Shown piece after piece: positions 1-8,886 of a stretch of DNA of 64,000 nucleotides; the stretch's first letter is position 1; each line of letters opens with the position of its first letter. The notes under the pieces are model-generated. The model was not told the origin of the DNA and searched no databases. It saw nothing but the letters and a program-made list of their open reading frames with translations. The position numbers and the translations under genes were made by a program. Source of the stretch: JASGDN01 sp049840815. Its GTDB lineage: Bacteria > Chloroflexota > Chloroflexia > Thermomicrobiales > UBA6265. The stretch covers positions 205,509-269,508 of the forward strand of contig JASGJI010000014.1 in the NCBI GenBank assembly GCA_049840815.1. Reading direction: 5' to 3'.

Positions 1-1157
1 CCCAACGCCGGGGCCATGAAGATGATCACCACCAGACTCGCCGCGATCAGCAACAATGCGGCCTGCAACGAGGTCACCTTGGCGATCCACCCCAGCACCG
101 GCGGCCCGGCAAGGAATCCCGTGTATCCGATCGTCGCCACCGCCGCCACAGCCCGCCCGCTGGGAATCCCGGGCGTCGAACCCGCCGCGCTGTAGGCAAT
201 CGGGATCACCACCGAGAGCCCCAGCCCCAGCACCGCGAACCCTGCGATGGCGGCGAAGACCGTTCCCGGCAGCAATGCCGCCATCATCCCCACCGTCGCA
301 ACGATGCCGGCCACGCGCATCACCGGCACCCTCCCGAAGCGCTCGATCACCCGGTCCCCCGCAAAGCGCCCGATCAGCATGGTGGTGGAGAACGCCGCGA
401 ATCCGAACGCGGCCACCCCTTCGCTGCCGCCCAGATCATCGTGGATGAACAACGCGCTCCAGTCAGCCATCGCCCCCTCACCCAGCGCCCCGCAGAACGC
501 GATCACGCCCAACACGCGGAGCGACTTCGGCGGCAACGCAAACCGCGGCCCCTTCTTCGGCTCCGCTGCCTCGCTCACCACCGCTGCATCCGGGATCTGC
601 CCGAGGTTCGCCCAGAGAACGGCCAGCACCCCAAGCGCGCTGAACGCCAGGAAATGCGGCACCAGCCCGATCCCCAGGCTCGCGATGCCTGCGCTGATCG
701 CCGCACCCGCCAACGCTCCGAGACTGAAGAACCCGTGCAACGATCCCATGATCGTCTTGTGGAACCGCTTCTCCACCTCCACGCCCTGGGCATTCATCGC
801 CACATCGGTCGCCCCGAACGTGAAGCCGTAGAGGAACAGCGCCGCTCCCAGGGCGATCGGGACCGGCGCCAGCGCCAGCCCGGAGAGCGAGACCGAGAAG
901 ACCAGCCCGAATGCCGTCGCCACCCGAGCGCTCCCAAAGCGCTCGATCAGCCGGCCCACGATCTGGAACGCCAGGATCGACCCGATCCCGATGAAGAGAA
1001 GCAGCGTGCCCAGGCTCGCGGTGGAGAGGTCCAGGGCGCTGGCCGCCGCGGGAATGCGTGCAACCCAGCTCGCACTGATGAACCCGGTCAGCACGAAGTA
1101 CGTCGAGACCGCGACGCGCGGGGATGGAATCAGCAGGGATCGAGAGGCAGCGGGCAC
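1..1157 (-). CDS. MFS transporter, C-terminus cut by the window edge
   Basis: Major facilitator superfamily carrier in the inner membrane, substrate unknown. About 385 codons are visible, running off the left edge. The protein begins VPAASRSLLIPSPR and continues as a series of hydrophobic helices. It contains VARIPAAASALDLS, YGFTFGATDVAMNAQGVEVE and LHGFFSLGALAGA, the pattern of the YbjJ/fucose-permease-like MFS branch. The GTG at 1157 is chosen because a stop lies in frame at 1206-1208, no ATG intervenes, and AGGA sits seven bases upstream. It lies 71 bp downstream of a paralogous carrier on the same strand, so the two are probably co-transcribed. The family is clear; the specificity is not. 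Confidence 0.85.
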   Translation of the reverse strand, partial: MPAASRSLLIPSPRVAVSTYFVLTGFISASWVARIPAAASALDLSTASLGTLLLFIGIGSILAFQIVGRLIERFGSARVATAFGLVFSVSLSGLALAPVPIALGAALFLYGFTFGATDVAMNAQGVEVEKRFHKTIMGSLHGFFSLGALAGAAISAGIASLGIGLVPHFLAFSALGVLAVLWANLGQIPDAAVVSEAAEPKKGPRFALPPKSLRVLGVIAFCGALGEGAMADWSALFIHDDLGGSEGVAAFGFAAFSTTMLIGRFAGDRVIERFGRVPVMRVAGIVATVGMMAALLPGTVFAAIAGFAVLGLGLSVVIPIAYSAAGSTPGIPSGRAVAAVATIGYTGFLAGPPVLGWIAKVTSLQAALLLIAASLVVIIFMAPAL

Positions 1158-1228
1158 GGCAAGTCCTGTCGGGAAGCGATGATCGCACGAAGGAAGGTGG
1201 TGGTTTCATCATTGAACCACGAACGATG

Positions 1229-2443
1229 CTACGCGGCAGATTCCTCCCTGGCATTGCGCACGTCCGGTCGCGACACCGTTCGGGCCAGCGGGATCAGCGC
1301 CAGCATGGCGATACCCACCAGCAACAGCGCGAACTGGAGCGAGGCCGCATCGGAGACACGCCCGATCACCGGTGGTCCGCTCAGGAATCCCAGGTAGCCG
1401 ACCGTCGCGACCGAAGCCACGCCCTTCCCACCGGGAATGCCGGGTGAGGTCGCCGCCGCCCGGTAGGTGATCGGCAGGATGCCGGAGAGCCCGAACCCGA
1501 TCATCGCAACCCCGATCAACACCGACGGCACGGTGAAGATGAGCTGCCCCGCCACCAGCCCGACCGCCGAGATCGCCCCACCAGTCGCGATCACCAGCAC
1601 CGGCCCGAATCGCCGTACGAGGCGATCGCCCGACATCCGGCCGATCAGCATCGTCAGCGAATAGACCGTGTAGACCATCGCCGCGGTGGCAGCCCCAGCC
1701 CCCAGTTCCTGCGTCAGCAGCAGGCCACCCCAGTCACCGATGCTCTCGTCGCCCAGCGCCACGACGAACGCAATCGCCCCCAACGGCCACAAGGCGCGCG
1801 GCGGCAACGAGATCCGGAACTTCCGCGCCGTCGCCGGGACCGCCTGGGCCACTGGCATCGCCGTATCCGGCACCAATCGCCGCGAGGTGGCGAGATAGAG
1901 CACGATGGCCACGATGCCAAGGCTGAGGAACTGCATCTGCAACGACACGCCGAGTCCGGCCACCACCCCGGCACTCGCCGCCCCCAGCAACCCGCCAAGA
2001 CTGAAGAATCCATGCACGGAGGAGAGGATCGGACTCCGCCGCCGCCTCTCGATCTCCACGCCCTGGGCATTGGCGGAGACATCGACCGTCCCATGGGAGA
2101 AGCCGAACAGGAACAGCACGACCGCGAAGACCGGAATTGCCGAGGCAAAGGCCAGGAGCGGGAAGGCCGCTGTGCGGGCGACACCGAACCAGCGGAAGGT
2201 GTTTGCGCTGCCGATCTTTCCGGTCAGCCAACCCGCGAAGGGGAGCGAGATCAGGGCGCCAATCGAGAACGCGGGCAGCGCGCTCCCCAGTTCGGCCCGG
2301 CTGACATCCAGATGCTCGGCGATGGTGGGAATCCGGGCGATCCACGTCCCCCACACGACGCCATTGATGAGAAACATCGCCGAGATCGCGCCACGCGGCG
2401 AATCCAGCCGGCGCATCAGCAGGGAAAGGAAACCCGGTCGCAT
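1229..2443 (-). CDS. MFS transporter (YbjJ/fucose-permease-like branch)
   Basis: Full-length 404-residue carrier with about 12 hydrophobic helices, acting in the inner membrane. The motifs WIARIPTIAEHLDVS, FGFSHGTVDVSANAQGVEIE and VHGFFSLGGLLGAA align with the same places in the neighbouring carrier, so the two are tandem duplicates. The C-terminal half contains SYGITYRAA-like helix 10 sequence (PITYRAAATSPGIPGG), typical of this branch. The ATG at 2443 has no strong ribosome-binding site, and an internal ATG at residue 10 (MRRLDSP) is possible. Nothing nearby reveals the substrate. Sugar, drug or metabolite efflux are all possible. Confidence 0.88.
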   Translation of the reverse strand: MRPGFLSLLMRRLDSPRGAISAMFLINGVVWGTWIARIPTIAEHLDVSRAELGSALPAFSIGALISLPFAGWLTGKIGSANTFRWFGVARTAAFPLLAFASAIPVFAVVLFLFGFSHGTVDVSANAQGVEIERRRRSPILSSVHGFFSLGGLLGAASAGVVAGLGVSLQMQFLSLGIVAIVLYLATSRRLVPDTAMPVAQAVPATARKFRISLPPRALWPLGAIAFVVALGDESIGDWGGLLLTQELGAGAATAAMVYTVYSLTMLIGRMSGDRLVRRFGPVLVIATGGAISAVGLVAGQLIFTVPSVLIGVAMIGFGLSGILPITYRAAATSPGIPGGKGVASVATVGYLGFLSGPPVIGRVSDAASLQFALLLVGIAMLALIPLARTVSRPDVRNAREESAA

Positions 2444-2919
2444 GGGGAGTGGGCCTCGGCGCGTTGGCGCAGACGAAGCAGCCGCATCGATGCGGCTGAA
2501 GGGGGAATGGACATGGGGGAGTCGGTCCGGCGGACAGGAGGGTCCCGCCGATGCAAGCGTAGTGGAGCGCCGGACGTGCTACAAGGCGCGGTGCATCACG
2601 GCATCACACATGTCTCGAATTTCCGCCCAGACACCATGCATTCAGCTCGGACCGACACAGGGTCGGCCCCTACAAAAATGCGTACATACGTAGGGGCCGA
2701 CCCTGTGTCGGTCCGGACGCCATACAGCGTCAAGGTAGGCAAAGCGAAACATCCTGCACGAAGCACGTCCGGCGCAGCCAGAACATGGTGCTGGCTTGGG
2801 TAGCGCCTGGATTGCCGCGTCGTTTGGCGGAATTTCGGGCGATCACCGGCCGCAGATGCGAGGATCGCCCCTGCAAGAGGGCTATCGCTTCGAGCCTGGC
2901 GCCAAGCGATAGAATCCAC
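2444..2919. other. Intergenic region holding a perfect inverted repeat
   Basis: This stretch of about 475 bp separates the upstream ends of the MFS pair from the 3' end of the solute-binding protein gene. I find no convincing gene in it. Its main content is the 26-bp-arm inverted repeat listed separately, followed by a run (2735-2895) that looks like degenerate intergenic repeat material. Confidence 0.6.
2648..2715. repeat. Perfect inverted repeat, 26-bp arms, 16-nt loop
   Basis: The arms at 2648-2673 and 2690-2715 are exact reverse complements around a short AT-richer loop. The arm begins CGGACCGACACAGGGTCGG. The same core with small changes occurs at 10177-10263 (CGGACCGACACGGGGTCGG) and partly at 28304-28322, so this is a dispersed palindromic family and not only a terminator. 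It carries no coding capacity. Confidence 0.8.
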
Positions 2920-4293
2920 TCAACCGAGTTTGCGTTGCAGCGTCTCCAGGCGCGTAGTCGCCTCGCGCACCGCATCCCGCGCCGAAAGCTGACCCGTCGC
3001 CGCCCGCGCCACCATCGTCCCCAGCACACCGTCCACCGTCGCCGCTGCGGCCAGTGGAGTCGTGGGAGCCGGCCAGCCCAGATTGACCGTCCAGCGGTTG
3101 GAGTTCTTGAGGACGCTCAACGTCCGGCCCTGATCGGGCAGCGCCGGATTGTTGTCCAGCAACCCGCCATTCTGCTTCAGCAACGGCACGGTGGAGGGAT
3201 AGGCCGGGAAGTTGTAGAGCTTGCTGATGGTCGTCATCTGGTCGTAGACATCCAGCAACGCCAGCAGGAACTCCCGTGCGGTGTCCTGGTTCGGCGAATA
3301 CGATGGCACCATCGAGACGAAGCGCACCGCCGCTGGCATCACCGGCTGCTGTCCCGCCAGAATCGACGGATCGCCCGTCATCGGCCCAAGCATGCGCATA
3401 TCGATTCCGATATCGTGCCGATTCTGCAGGGAGTACACGAAGGACGAAAGCGGATTGAGGATGGCCGACGCCAGGCTGTTGAACATCGCGTCGTTGTTCG
3501 ACTGGATCGTCCAGTCCAGCACATTCGGCAGCATGCTCGAGCCATAGAGTTCGCTGAACTGCTCGACCGTTGCCACTGCGGCGTCGCTCTCCAGGGTGAT
3601 CGCGCCGTTCTGGTCCATCACGGAGCCACCATTAGCCCACAGCGCCGAAAGCACTGCATTGGTCGTATCCAGATCGGTGGAGAGCCCGAATCCGAGCGGA
3701 ATCCCCTGCGTCCGCCAGATCGCCCCGGCACCCAGCGAAAGATCGGTCCAGCTCCTCGGCCCCCACGACATGTGAATGGCATCCCACATCGACTGGCGGT
3801 AGAAGACCGCCAGCGGCGAATACCCATGCACGAATCCGTAGACCCGGCCCGTGGTCGGATCGAACCCATCCTGCTGGCAGAAGATCAACGGCGCACCATG
3901 CCGGTTCGCGGCTTCGGTCTGCACGTCGGCCAGATCGGCCAGGTCGCGGGCGTACATTGGCAGTGGCGCGATGTGCTCGATCAAGTCGTGCCCGGCCCCC
4001 AGTTCCAGCTCCGTCTTCAGGGCGTGCGGAATCGTCGCCGAATCCACGAAGTCGATGGAGGTCGTTACCTGATTCTGCTGGCCCCATTGCGAGAGGAATC
4101 CCTGCAACCAGTTGTCCACATCGGACACGATGTGATGCCACGTCAGGATGCGCAGGGATGTCCCCGCGATCGGACGTGTCGGCGCCCCCTGCGCGCTGGC
4201 GGCCATCACCGCCCCGGCCCGAAAGGCCGATCCCGCCACTCCCAATGCGGCAGCCGACCGCGCTCCATTCCGAAGCGCATCACGGCGGCTCAT
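2920..4293 (-). CDS. Tat-exported extracellular solute-binding protein (family 1 type)
   Basis: Periplasmic or surface-attached substrate receptor of an ABC importer. The N-terminus reads MSRRDALRNGARSAAALG, a twin-arginine motif followed by a hydrophobic stretch and an Ala-rich cleavage region. The mature part shows the bacterial solute-binding fold pattern (LRILTWHHIVS early, WTDLSLGAGAIW mid, WANGGSVMDQNGAITL after it). At 457 residues it has the usual length. The ATG at 4293 is preferred over a longer reading frame to 4401 because it places the RR motif at the N-terminus. No permease or ATPase gene is adjacent, so it is an orphan here. The ligand is unknown, with sugars or oligosaccharides typical of the family. 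Confidence 0.82.
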   Translation of the reverse strand: MSRRDALRNGARSAAALGVAGSAFRAGAVMAASAQGAPTRPIAGTSLRILTWHHIVSDVDNWLQGFLSQWGQQNQVTTSIDFVDSATIPHALKTELELGAGHDLIEHIAPLPMYARDLADLADVQTEAANRHGAPLIFCQQDGFDPTTGRVYGFVHGYSPLAVFYRQSMWDAIHMSWGPRSWTDLSLGAGAIWRTQGIPLGFGLSTDLDTTNAVLSALWANGGSVMDQNGAITLESDAAVATVEQFSELYGSSMLPNVLDWTIQSNNDAMFNSLASAILNPLSSFVYSLQNRHDIGIDMRMLGPMTGDPSILAGQQPVMPAAVRFVSMVPSYSPNQDTAREFLLALLDVYDQMTTISKLYNFPAYPSTVPLLKQNGGLLDNNPALPDQGRTLSVLKNSNRWTVNLGWPAPTTPLAAAATVDGVLGTMVARAATGQLSARDAVREATTRLETLQRKLG

Positions 4294-4741
4294 CCGGCGT
4301 GGTGATGGGGCGGCATTGGCGGGGGAACGATGGCGGAGGGCAGAATCGGGCACGCAAGGATTCCTTCGGATCATCTGGCGCAACGCGACGGTGGGTCCCA
4401 CGGCGAGTCTCGCCGAAGTCTAGCGTATGGCGTCTCCCACCGACGCAGCCAGGACCTCGATCCTGACGCTGCCAACCAGCGGCGCACGAGCGATCATGTT
4501 CCCCCGGGAACGGCAACCCGTATGGCGGGGCCTGCCATCAAGCGAAGCCCGACACGATCGTGGCATTCGGGGCGTTTTCAGAACAGGTCGCTCGCGACCG
4601 CTGAGCGTGCGATGGGCCGATATTCAGCCCCAATCAGAGGCTATCCACCCTATTCCATAGTGTAGTATTGCCTACTAACTTGAGGGTTCGGGAGGCGGAG
4701 CGTTCGGTGGCTGGCGAACCGCTCCCCAAAACAGGTGCGAC
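4294..4741. other. Divergent intergenic region between solute-binding protein and regulator genes
   Basis: About 450 bp without a credible gene. The base composition drops in GC around 4655-4682, where TAGTATTGCC and CTACTAAC lie, the most promoter-like part for the rightward regulator gene. I see no clear -35/-10 pair and no palindromic operator. Confidence 0.4.
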
Positions 4742-7321
4742 ATGTCCAGCGGTGGCGATCACCGACAATCTGACGACCATAGTGCCCGAAGCGGGGAGGA
4801 TGACGATCAGTCTCGTCCTCGTGCGTTTTCGGTGCGCCCCCTCCCGCGCCCGCTCTCGCCGCTCGTTGGGCGAAACCGTGAGATCGCCGAAGCGCTCATG
4901 CTGCTCCGGCGTCCGGAAATCCGCCTCCTCACGCTCACCGGACCGGGTGGCGTGGGGAAGACACGCCTCTCGCTCGCAATCGCCGCCGAACTTCAGGATG
5001 CCTTTGCGAACGGGACGATCTTTGTCAGCCTCTCGGCGCTCACCGATCCGGAACTTGTCCTTCCCGCCATCGCAACCGCCCTGGGTGTCAGCGCGGGCGA
5101 CAGCGCCACGCTTGATACCCGACTCATCGCCGCCATCGGCGATGCCGAATGCCTGCTGCTGCTGGATAACTTCGAACAGGTCATCACCGCCGGCCCCCTG
5201 CTCGTGCCGCTCCTCTCGGCCTGCCCACGCTTGACAATCCTTATCACCAGCCGCATGCCTCTCCACGTCCAGGGCGAGCAGGAGGTCTCCGTCCCCACGC
5301 TCTCCGCACCGATTGAAGGAGGCAAGGCATCGCTCGGCGAGATCACGGCGAGCGATGCGGTGGAACTCTTCGTCCAGCGCGCGCAGGCCGCCCGCCGCGA
5401 CTTCGCCCTCACCCCCCAGACCGCCCCCATCGTCGCTGAAATCTGCGCGCGCCTCGATGGCCTCCCCCTCGCCATCGAACTCGCCGCCGCCCGCACCAAG
5501 CTCTTCTCCCCCGCGGCGCTGCTCCAGCGCCTCTCCGACCGCATGATGCTGCTCACCGGCGGCCCGCGCGATCTGCCCTCGCGCCTGCAGACCATGCGCG
5601 ATGCCATCCAGTGGAGCTACGACCTGCTGAGCGGGGAGGACCAGGCCGCCTTCCGCCGGCTCGCCCTCTTCTCCGGTTCCTTCTCCCTTGATGTCGCGAT
5701 GGAGATCGCGGAGGACGACACCTTCGACGTGCTCGAAGGCGTCTCCTCCCTGATCGACAAGAGCCTGGTCCTTCGCACCGATCGCGAGGATGGCACCTCG
5801 CGCTTCCGGATGCTGGAGACGATTCGCGAATTCGGGCTGCTCCAGTTGCATCGGGCCGGGGAGTATCCGACGGCCAGCGATCGGTTCCTCGCCTACTACG
5901 CCGAACTGGCCAGGACGTCCGTGCTCGCGATGGTCGGACGCGATCAGACCGCCTGGATGCAGAACCTCGATGACGAGATCGACAATCTCCGCCTCGCGAT
6001 GGAGATCGCACTCGATCAGGGTGAACCCGGCGCGGCGAAGGGCCTGCAGATCGCATCCGGCCTCTGGCGATTCTGGCTGAGCCGCGGCCAGATCAGCGAG
6101 GGCCACGACTGGCTGGTCCGCATGCTGGCGCTGCCATACCCCTTCCCGACCAACGTGGAAGGCGAAGCACGCAACAACCTCGGCAACCTCAACCTGGAAC
6201 TCGGGCATCTCGAACTCGCCCGCGAGCAATACCAGCTCAGCCGCGATCTCTACGAGTCCATCGGCGATGCGCTCGGCATCGCCGACGAGCTGAACAATCT
6301 CGGCCTCGTGGAACTCCTGCAAGCCCGGTTCGATGCCGCCCGCGACTATCTGGAGGAGAGCCTCCGCGTTCGTCGCGCCGCCGAAGACGCGCTCGGCCTG
6401 CCCTCTACGCTCAGTAACCTCGGCGATATCGCCATCGTGGCCGAAGATCTCGACACCGCCGAACGCTACTTCCGCGAGGGCTACAACGTCCGCCGCGAGA
6501 TTGGCAACAAGCGTGGGCTGGCGCTCTCCTGTCACAGCCTCGCCTTCGTCTCCTACTATCGCGGCAACATCCCCGATGCATATCGCTGGATCGACGAGGG
6601 CGAACGCTATGCCCACGAGCTTCAGGATGCCTACGCCATCGCAATCCTTCAGGTCGATCGCAGCCTGATGTTGATCGCAGAAGGGCAGGTGGAACCGGCG
6701 CTCGCCTTGCAGGTCAGCGCCCTCCGCTCGCTCCTCAAGATCGGCTCCCAGCGCATGATCGCGGAGACCCTCGACGCCATCGCCGGCACCTGCATCGGAA
6801 TCCGTCGCTACGCATTCGGCGCCCAGCTCCTCGGCAAGGCCCACGCCCTGCGCGACGATCACGCCATCTCCATCTCCAGCCGCAGCCGCCGCGACTTGCA
6901 GAATCTCAACGGCCAGCTCAGCCATGCCCTCGGCCCCGCGTTCGAGGACCAGTTCGAGCATGGCCGGCACGACAGTGGAATGGCAATCTACGACGAGGCA
7001 TTCGCCCTTCTCGACGATCTCCGCGCCAACGGCATCCCGAACGACATCCCCGCGGTCGACCCCACCCTCCTCCCCCAGGTCGATGAGGCCGCCCTCGAGC
7101 GCTTCGGCATCACCTCCCGCGAACGGGAAGTCCTCTCCCTGCTTGTGCAGGGCATGAGCGACAAGGAAATCGCCGACCATCTCTTCATCAGTCCGCGCAC
7201 CGCCATGACCCACGTCAGCAAGGTGCTCGGCAAGCTCGGCGTGAACAAGCGTGCCGCCGCAGCCAGCATCGCCGTCCGCGAACGCCTGGTCGATCCCGCT
7301 GCGCCGCTCCCCGGCACCTGA
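4742..7321 (+). CDS. ATPase-TPR-LuxR transcriptional regulator
   Basis: Large 859-residue regulator. After a short acidic leader the protein has SPLVGRNREI, then a P-loop (GPGGVGKTRLSLAIA, near residue 65) and a Walker B-like LLLLDNFEQV, typical of the STAND/AfsR-MalT-like ATPases. A long middle region of TPR-like repeats follows (for example NNLGNLNLELGHLELARE). The C-terminus is a LuxR helix-turn-helix: LTSREREV-type ITSREREVLSLLVQGMSDKE, ending in VRERLVDP. Such proteins bind a ligand or partner, hydrolyse ATP and activate transcription. It is transcribed alone, followed after 79 bp by the M24-type hydrolase. The ribosome-binding site is weak (CAGGTGCGAC). Confidence 0.9.
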   Translation: MSSGGDHRQSDDHSARSGEDDDQSRPRAFSVRPLPRPLSPLVGRNREIAEALMLLRRPEIRLLTLTGPGGVGKTRLSLAIAAELQDAFANGTIFVSLSALTDPELVLPAIATALGVSAGDSATLDTRLIAAIGDAECLLLLDNFEQVITAGPLLVPLLSACPRLTILITSRMPLHVQGEQEVSVPTLSAPIEGGKASLGEITASDAVELFVQRAQAARRDFALTPQTAPIVAEICARLDGLPLAIELAAARTKLFSPAALLQRLSDRMMLLTGGPRDLPSRLQTMRDAIQWSYDLLSGEDQAAFRRLALFSGSFSLDVAMEIAEDDTFDVLEGVSSLIDKSLVLRTDREDGTSRFRMLETIREFGLLQLHRAGEYPTASDRFLAYYAELARTSVLAMVGRDQTAWMQNLDDEIDNLRLAMEIALDQGEPGAAKGLQIASGLWRFWLSRGQISEGHDWLVRMLALPYPFPTNVEGEARNNLGNLNLELGHLELAREQYQLSRDLYESIGDALGIADELNNLGLVELLQARFDAARDYLEESLRVRRAAEDALGLPSTLSNLGDIAIVAEDLDTAERYFREGYNVRREIGNKRGLALSCHSLAFVSYYRGNIPDAYRWIDEGERYAHELQDAYAIAILQVDRSLMLIAEGQVEPALALQVSALRSLLKIGSQRMIAETLDAIAGTCIGIRRYAFGAQLLGKAHALRDDHAISISSRSRRDLQNLNGQLSHALGPAFEDQFEHGRHDSGMAIYDEAFALLDDLRANGIPNDIPAVDPTLLPQVDEAALERFGITSREREVLSLLVQGMSDKEIADHLFISPRTAMTHVSKVLGKLGVNKRAAAASIAVRERLVDPAAPLPGT

Positions 7322-7400
7322 CGAGGGGGCTTTCGCGATTCGCGTTTCACGGATAGGGTGATCGCGATACCGTCAATCCGTCGCGAAGGAGCCTCACCCC

Positions 7401-8636
7401 ATGCCGTCTCCGTCCACCAATGTCCTCGATTGGCTGATCCACCCGGAGGAATACGCCGATCGCGTCCACCGCGTACAGGCAATCCTCTCCGATCGCGGGT
7501 TGGATGCCCTCGTGCTCTTCCACCCGATCCGGATGGCCTATCTCTCCGGCTTCTACCACCTCAGCACCGAACGCCCGATGGCGATCGTCGTCAGTGCGAA
7601 GAGGGATGGCCTCGGGGCGCTCGTCCCGTGGCTGGAGCAGGAGCATATCGAGAAGGCCACCGGCGTCACCAATGTCCGGGTCTACCCGGAGTATCCGACG
7701 GGTGGCACCCAGCACCCGCTGCTCCACCTCCGCGACCTGATGGCGGAGATGGGCCTCACCGGCTCCGGCGCTCGGATCGGCTACGACTCCAACGGCTATC
7801 TCGACATCAACGGCTACGATGGCCCCACGCTCGGCGAAGCACTCGACGACGATGTCCAGACCGTCCGCGCTCGCGACATCATCGACCGCATGCGACAGGT
7901 GAAGAGCCCGGCCGAAATCCGCCTGATCGAGACGTCTGCGCTTTGGGGCAACCTCGCCCATCGCCTGATGCACGAATCCGTCGCCCTGGGCCGCAACGCC
8001 CGCGACATCGGCACCGAGGCGTCGGCCCTCGCCAGCCGCATGATGGTCGCCGCGCTCGGCCCCGGCTACGCGCCACTCACCGCTCCATTCGGCAGCCTTC
8101 CCGCCACGGTGAACTTCACCGCCGGGGCGAACACCTTCCTCCCGCACGGCCTTGGCGATGCCGCCGGACTCCGGCGTGGCGATGTCCTTGTCACCTACGC
8201 CGGCGCGGATGTCGGCGGCTACCAATCCGAACTGGAGCGCACGATGATCGTCGGCGAGCCGAGCGACACCTTCGTGGAGCACTTCGACAAGATGCTCCAG
8301 CTCCAGCAGGCCGGCTTCGACGCCCTCCGCGTTGGCCGTACCCTCGCGGAGGCAGAAGAAGAGGTCTCCCGCATCTACGCCGAGCTCGGGGTTGGCGATC
8401 TCCAGCGCCATCACTCCGGCCACGGCATCGGGATGGAGGGGCACGAATCGCCCTTCATCGACAAGGGCGATGACACCGTGATCGAGGCGGGCATGGTCTT
8501 CTCCGTGGAACCGGGTCTCTACGTCCCCGGCCTCGCTGGATTCCGCCACTCCGATACCGTCGTCGTCACGGAGACCGGCGTCACCCGCCTCACCTTCTAC
8601 CCGCGCGATCTGGAAAGCATGACCATCCTGGTGTAA
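7401..8636 (+). CDS. M24-fold hydrolase, creatinase-like, lacking most metal ligands
   Basis: 411-residue pita-bread-fold protein: an N-terminal creatinase-type domain (LVLFHPIRMAYLSGFYHLST), then the M24 catalytic domain. M24 aminopeptidases use five metal ligands (D, D, H, E, E). Here the first Asp position is Tyr (LVTYAGADVGGY), the second is Glu (SELERT) and the last Glu is Ser (FRHSDTVVVTE). His in SGHGIGMEGHE and Glu in SVEPGLYVPG remain. This pattern is expected of metal-independent creatinase-type enzymes that cleave C-N bonds, rather than of Xaa-Pro aminopeptidase. The ATG at 7401 follows GAAGGAGCCTCACCCC. A strong hairpin terminates the gene. Substrate unknown. Confidence 0.85.
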   Translation: MPSPSTNVLDWLIHPEEYADRVHRVQAILSDRGLDALVLFHPIRMAYLSGFYHLSTERPMAIVVSAKRDGLGALVPWLEQEHIEKATGVTNVRVYPEYPTGGTQHPLLHLRDLMAEMGLTGSGARIGYDSNGYLDINGYDGPTLGEALDDDVQTVRARDIIDRMRQVKSPAEIRLIETSALWGNLAHRLMHESVALGRNARDIGTEASALASRMMVAALGPGYAPLTAPFGSLPATVNFTAGANTFLPHGLGDAAGLRRGDVLVTYAGADVGGYQSELERTMIVGEPSDTFVEHFDKMLQLQQAGFDALRVGRTLAEAEEEVSRIYAELGVGDLQRHHSGHGIGMEGHESPFIDKGDDTVIEAGMVFSVEPGLYVPGLAGFRHSDTVVVTETGVTRLTFYPRDLESMTILV

Positions 8637-8652
8637 CGCACGCACCCAACGC

Positions 8653-8696
8653 GAAGGGCCGGACGCTCCGTATAGGTACGGAGCGTCCGGCCCTTC
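8653..8696. terminator. Hairpin, 20-bp perfect stem, 4-nt loop
   Basis: The arms 8653-8672 and 8677-8696 are exact reverse complements around TAGG, 16 bp after the M24-type gene. The stem is very GC-rich and no T-tract follows, so termination by stem stability is inferred. Confidence 0.8.
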
Positions 8697-8780
8697 ACAC
8701 GTTCGGCATCGCCGGGAGCGCTACGCCGCGCGATACCACTGGCAAGCATGACCACTACCGCGAGGAATTGCACCAGGAGA

Positions 8781-8792
8781 TATGATGTCATA
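8781..8792. promoter_or_regulatory. Short palindrome TATGATGTCATA upstream of the dehydratase gene
   Basis: The arms TATGA and TCATA flank a two-base centre about 95 bp upstream of the enolase-superfamily gene. GntR/FadR-type repressors of sugar-acid catabolic genes use operators of this general look (inference). No regulator gene is next to it. Confidence 0.3.
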
Positions 8793-8886
8793 CCATGGGC
8801 GTCATAAGACTGCGCTCCGATTCTTCCCGCGCGACGGTCCCTCCCGGACCCGTCACCCCCTGCGCACATGCTGAGGGACATCCACC

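Noticed and set aside
4634..7213. 859-codon open frame on the minus strand opposite the LuxR-type gene
   Set aside because: It mirrors codon bias of the real gene; its protein is a Gly/Glu/Ala-rich repeat-like sequence without domains, while the plus strand has P-loop and HTH motifs.
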